Source: SIG424 sp045546695 (GTDB lineage: Bacteria; Bacillota; Clostridia; UBA1212; UBA1255). From it: 64,000 nucleotides of DNA. Location of the stretch: the NCBI GenBank assembly GCA_045546695.1, contig JAZQDE010000052.1:1-64000 (forward strand), written 5' to 3'. The position numbers and the translations under genes are program-made. Positions 63,664-64,000 of this stretch are shown here, piece after piece. The notes beneath the pieces are model-generated. The model did not search any database and was not told where the DNA came from. It was given only the letters and a program-made list of their open reading frames with translations. Within the stretch, counting starts at the first letter, position 1; the number at the start of each line of letters is the position of its first letter.

Positions 63664-64000
63664 TTACATCGTAAGTTCGTAACATTCGAGTAGCTTCTCT
63701 TCTATAGAAGTCTTTTCGCTGTCGAGTTCGGAAAGCTTTACATAATCTGCCTGATTTTCTTCGAGTGTAAGTAGTTCCTCAATCTCTTCAAGGCGTTTTT
63801 CCAACACAACTATCTGCTCCGCTGCTCTCTTTCTGGCAGTTTCCATTTTGCGCTTGTCCGAAGCCGCTTTTTTTGCTTCCTCATATGCGATTTTAGCGTC
63901 TGTCACCTCGTTTTTCTGTTCTTCTTCCTGAATTTCGCCACTCATAGCCGCGTAATCTGAAATATTGATCATTCTGGTTGACAATTTCTGTATAAAATAT
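63664..64000 (-). CDS. ABC-F family ATPase, 3' end (cut by window edge)
   Basis: The open frame continues without a stop to the right edge and reads YFIQKLSTRMINIS followed by a long charged coiled coil (KMETARKRAAEQIVVLEKRLEEIEELL, shortened), the normal end of duplicated ABC-F ATPases that act on the ribosome. The frame visible is about 111 codons; the ATP-binding domains lie outside. The TTG-started 106-aa ORF inside it is not a separate gene. Confidence 0.82.
   Translation of the reverse strand, partial: YFIQKLSTRMINISDYAAMSGEIQEEEQKNEVTDAKIAYEEAKKAASDKRKMETARKRAAEQIVVLEKRLEEIEELLTLEENQADYVKLSELDSEKTSIEEKLLECYELTM

Noticed and set aside
63664..63981. Separate small coiled-coil protein gene
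   Set aside because: The frame is open to the window edge with ABC-F C-terminal features, so it is the end of a longer gene.

Overview
The window looks like the chromosome of a low-to-mid GC Gram-positive anaerobe of the Clostridia, most likely a Lachnospiraceae-type gut bacterium. Sequence-based reasons: GlpP antiterminator with an anaerobic two-flavoprotein glycerol-3-phosphate oxidation operon, PyrK/PyrD type 1B dihydroorotate dehydrogenase with PyrB-PyrI, AddA-type helicase-nuclease, RibU and FolT ECF S-components, an Asp23/Gls24-type domain, LTA-synthase-like protein, consensus sigma-A promoters, strong AGGAGG ribosome binding sites and lipoproteins with Pro/Thr linkers. The genus assignment is inference.

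Layout. 1-780: a repeat-rich non-coding region made of two modules, each a ~60-bp direct repeat followed by three 31-bp palindromes at a strict 71-72 bp period. 781-3858: cytoplasmic GH2 beta-galactosidase. 3911-8794 (minus): HU, then a GlpP-led glycerol-3-phosphate operon (glpP, two FAD oxidoreductases, a DUF1667 protein, a HAD-IIA phosphatase) with a leader terminator. 8984-11450: P-loop/Asp23 fusion, DUF6062 protein, OGG1-like glycosylase. 11451-12250: ribU under an FMN riboswitch. 12427-13908: a beta-helix protein flanked by 28-bp direct repeats. 14150-21379: pyrC-K-D-F-E-B-I plus a GH127 enzyme, all overlapping or nearly so. 21404-21700: remnant of a DUF234 ATPase. 21785-23727: infC-rpmI-rplT with leader and an rRNA-methyltransferase-like gene. 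23924-29051: four surface or membrane proteins, three of them lipoproteins. 29180-40240: secA, yfbR, dNTPase, TIM-barrel isomerase, prfB (programmed frameshift), pseudouridine synthase, addA. 40339-44958: a glycan-linked locus (GH99-like secreted enzyme, DUF4091 protein, discoidin lipoprotein). 45101-48730: PHP protein, FolT-FolC fusion, galM. 48847-49857: gap. 49912-51887: unknown protein and TIM-barrel isomerase. 52093-62044 (minus): one tightly packed ~10-kb chain of ABC ATPase, permease, aconitase-like hydratase, cyclophilin lipoprotein, LTA-synthase-like protein, ilvB, ilvN. 62262-64000: ThuA, thiamine pyrophosphokinase and the 3' end of an ABC-F gene cut by the window edge.

Function as a whole. 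Most of the window is housekeeping (pyrimidine synthesis, translation, protein export, DNA repair, branched-chain amino acids), interspersed with carbohydrate-acquisition genes (GH2, GH127, GH99-like, DUF4091, galM, ThuA, TIM-barrel isomerases). The strongest candidates for something undescribed are the periodic palindrome modules at the left edge, with a partial copy at 62092-62148. Next come the fusion proteins (P-loop/Asp23 and FolT-FolC). No CRISPR array, prophage, transposase or tRNA gene was seen.
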